A stretch of 64,000 nt of DNA from Novosphingobium sp. ST904 (lineage in GTDB: Bacteria; Pseudomonadota; Alphaproteobacteria; Sphingomonadales; Sphingomonadaceae): contig NZ_LGJH01000165.1 in NCBI RefSeq assembly GCF_001298105.1, positions 248,001 through 312,000 of the forward strand, given 5' to 3'. A program made the translations under genes and the position numbers. Of this stretch, positions 62,400 through 64,000 are shown piece by piece; positions within the stretch are counted from its first letter, which is position 1, and each line of letters starts with the position of its first letter. The notes under the pieces were generated by a model. The model was given only the letters and a program-made list of their open reading frames with translations, ran no database searches and was not told where the DNA came from.

Positions 62400-63874
62400 G
62401 TGATCCTTTCGGTACTGGCCCAGATCCGGCAGACGGCACGCGCGGGGGATATCCTCCGCGCGTGGCGCATGTTCGAGAGTGCGGGGCTGCTGGCCTCGCA
62501 GGCGCCGGATGCCCTCAGCCTCAAGGGCCGGCTGCTCAAAGACCGCGGCCTGCGCAGCTTGGGAGACGAGCGTAGGCAGCTTCTGGACCAGGCGCAGGCC
62601 GCCTACATGCAGGCGGCGGGCGAGCGGCGGGCCACGTATCCGCTCATCAACGCGGCGACCATCGCCTTGCTCAACGGCAAGACGCAGGAGGCATCTCTCG
62701 TCGCAACAAGAGTGCTGGAACTGCTGGAAAGCGGCGACCATGAACCGGAAACGCGCTACTGGATCGGCGCGACGGCTGCCGAGGGCCACTTGCTGCTTGG
62801 CAATACAGAGGCAAGCAGCACCGCGCTCGAACTGGCAATCGCGGCAGCGCCCGAGGCATGGGAAGATCATGCGGTCACGCTGCGTCAGTTCCGGCAGATA
62901 CTCGAAAGGATCGGGGCGCCTGGCGATCTCTTCGATCATCTCCGCCCGCCGCCGAGCCTCTATTTCAGCGGCATCATCGGCCTGCCGGGAGATGAAAACG
63001 AAATCCGCGAGAAAGTCGGCGTCCTGCTCGACGATATCCGGCCGGGCGCGGTTTTCGGCGCGCTTGCGGCAGGATCAGATATTGTCATCGCCGAAATGGC
63101 ACAGGCAAGGGGCGCTCGGCTCAACATCGTGCTACCGCTCTCCCTGCCCGCCTTTCGCCATATCTCCGTCGCCCAGTACGGCGGCGATTGGGCCGAGCGG
63201 TTCGACCGGCTCATCGAGGCTGCCGACCTAGTGGAAACGCTTGACCGGACGAACTGCCTCTCTGCTCCCGCGATCCTGAACGGATCACGCGTCGCGATGG
63301 GGCTGGCGCTGCGACGATCGAGAATGCTCGCAACGCGGGCCATCGCACTCCATGTCGGCCGGGAAACGGACAGGATCGCACAAGCCGAAGCGGAATGGCG
63401 GGCCCAGGGGCTGGAAATCCATGACCTCACCCTGGACTACTCCGTCCCGGCGAGCGGAGCCGGGTTCGGCAGAGCAGTCGATCGCACCGTCCTTGCCTCG
63501 ACACGTCCGTTACCGCCTTGTTCCGACCCGTCGGTAGGGGCACCGGAACTGACGGAGGAAGGGTTCTCGATCCTTCGGTTCGGCGATCCCGTCATGGCCA
63601 TGGATCACGCGGCCGCTATATTGCACATGGCTCCCGAGAGCGGCTTGGGTTCGATTGCCGCCCCTGCGCGCCGGAATCCGGTGTGGAGGAAGATGCCGAA
63701 CTTGCCATAGTGCTCGCACGGGCGGCGCCTGCGGGAAGCATTTGCGCGCCTTGGCCGCAGATCGCCGTCATAGACCTGCTCGCCCCCGATTACCGTTTCG
63801 AGGCCGCCGGAGACATCGTCACGCCATTGGGCGATTTTGCGATAGGCCTGTTCAGGCTGCTTTCGTCGGCCTGA
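62400..63874 (+). pseudogene. TRAFs-binding/TPR protein with Rossmann-like and truncated cyclase-like regions, frameshifted
   Basis: The N-terminal third is helical-repeat sequence like the DUF4071/TRAFs-binding domain (ARAGDILRAWRMFESAGLLA, ALSLKGRLLKDRGLRSLGDE, ATYPLINAATIALLNGKTQE). The middle is Rossmann-like: LYFSGIIGLPGDENEIREKV and GALAAGSDIVIAEMAQARGA, similar to nucleotide-binding modules attached to such TPR proteins. The C-terminus resembles the second half of a class III cyclase domain (FSILRFGDPVMAMDHAAAIL ... YRFEAAGDIVTPLGDFAIGL) without the metal-binding Asp half. The frame breaks near 63644 (GGCTTG for GGCCTTG); repaired length about 491. The start is GTG 62400 with a weak ribosome site. 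Confidence 0.7.
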
Positions 63875-63880
63875 ACAGGC
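63846..63880. other. 12-base perfect inverted repeat between convergent genes
   Basis: GCCTGTTCAGGC (63846-63857) and GCCTGAACAGGC (63869-63880), separated by 11 bases, overlap the end of the TRAFs-binding gene and lie just past the stop of the opposite-strand gene. Each arm is itself nearly palindromic. It may serve as a two-way transcription stop, but there is no T-run on either side. Confidence 0.65.
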
Positions 63881-63888
63881 GGCCGCGT

Positions 63889-64000
63889 TCAGCAGACCAG
63901 TTCATGGAGCATGCGGGGGGCGTGGATCACCAGTTGGCCTTCATCACGGCTGATGATGCCCCGCCGATCAGCGCCGCGATCGCGCGCGATGCCGTCTCGC
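63889..64000 (-). pseudogene. C-terminal tail of a probable Crp/Fnr-family regulator, partial and frameshifted
   Basis: Only about 37 codons are in the window. One frame gives ETASRAIAALIG, which looks like the recognition helix of a Crp/Fnr helix-turn-helix, and the -1 frame gives GIISRDEGQLVIHAPRMLHE and then LVC and stop, like the wing and C-terminus of that family. One missing G in a G-run near 63960 would join them. The identification rests on a short segment and is tentative. Confidence 0.5.

Noticed and set aside
1..64000. Mobile elements, prophage, tRNA or rRNA genes
   Set aside because: No transposase, integrase, phage structural gene, cloverleaf or rRNA segment was seen on either strand.

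Overview
This 64 kb window is high-GC, gene-dense bacterial DNA with short intergenic gaps and many ATGA/TGATG gene overlaps. Gene content points to an aerobic alphaproteobacterium of the Sphingomonadales, most like Novosphingobium: a large TonB-dependent receptor for sugars, a TorF-type porin, CopA/CopB copper resistance, two PQQ membrane dehydrogenases, a MobA-type aromatic hydroxylase and cobalamin-riboswitch-controlled cobalt genes. The genus is inference from gene content. I see no tRNA, rRNA, CRISPR array, prophage or insertion sequence.

Layout. 0-8.2 kb: cobalamin region; a minus-strand cobW-cobN-cobO-bluB operon behind one cobalamin riboswitch, a histidine-phosphatase gene, and a second, plus-strand riboswitch in front of the cobalt transporter cbtBA. 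8.2-10.8 kb: 3-hydroxybenzoate 4-monooxygenase-like gene and a MarR regulator, with a palindrome over the promoter. 10.8-14.9 kb: EamA exporter, orphan winged-helix protein, globin-coupled chemoreceptor, GNAT acetyltransferase. 14.9-29.2 kb: an apparently complete peptidoglycan amino-sugar catabolic locus. Minus strand: nagB-II, nagA, a GH84-like hydrolase, D-lactate dehydrogenase and GlcNAc kinase. Plus strand: PP2C-like protein, anmK, TonB receptor, sodium symporter, murQ and a GntR regulator. AnmK and MurQ turn anhydro-MurNAc into GlcNAc-6-P plus D-lactate, NagA and NagB-II carry GlcNAc-6-P to fructose-6-P, and Dld oxidises the lactate.

29.3-36.5 kb: FdhF/YdeP-like molybdoenzyme, PQQ dehydrogenase, SDR, YaaA and a DsbA-like protein. 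36.5-40.6 kb: copper operon copAB behind a CnrY-CnrX-CnrH-like sensor/anti-sigma/ECF-sigma module. 40.7-49.4 kb: two-component system divergent from an RND tripartite efflux pump, then a thioesterase. 49.5-52.5 kb: TorF porin with a dCache chemoreceptor. 52.6-60.1 kb: glucose dehydrogenase gcd, OprB-like porin, lipoprotein and a GH3 beta-glucosidase. 60.3-63.9 kb: a three-gene cassette of a TIR-membrane-TPR protein, an unknown 158-aa protein and a TRAFs-binding/TPR protein with a Rossmann-like and a truncated cyclase-like region. This is the best candidate for an undescribed signalling or defence system. The right edge holds the tail of a probable Crp/Fnr regulator.

Base-level quality matters here. 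At least thirteen otherwise well-conserved genes contain a single-base frameshift, nearly all the loss of one base in a short G/C run; the TonB receptor also appears to read through its stop because of one extra base. The simplest explanation is sequencing or assembly indels, so genes typed as pseudogene below are probably intact in the organism.
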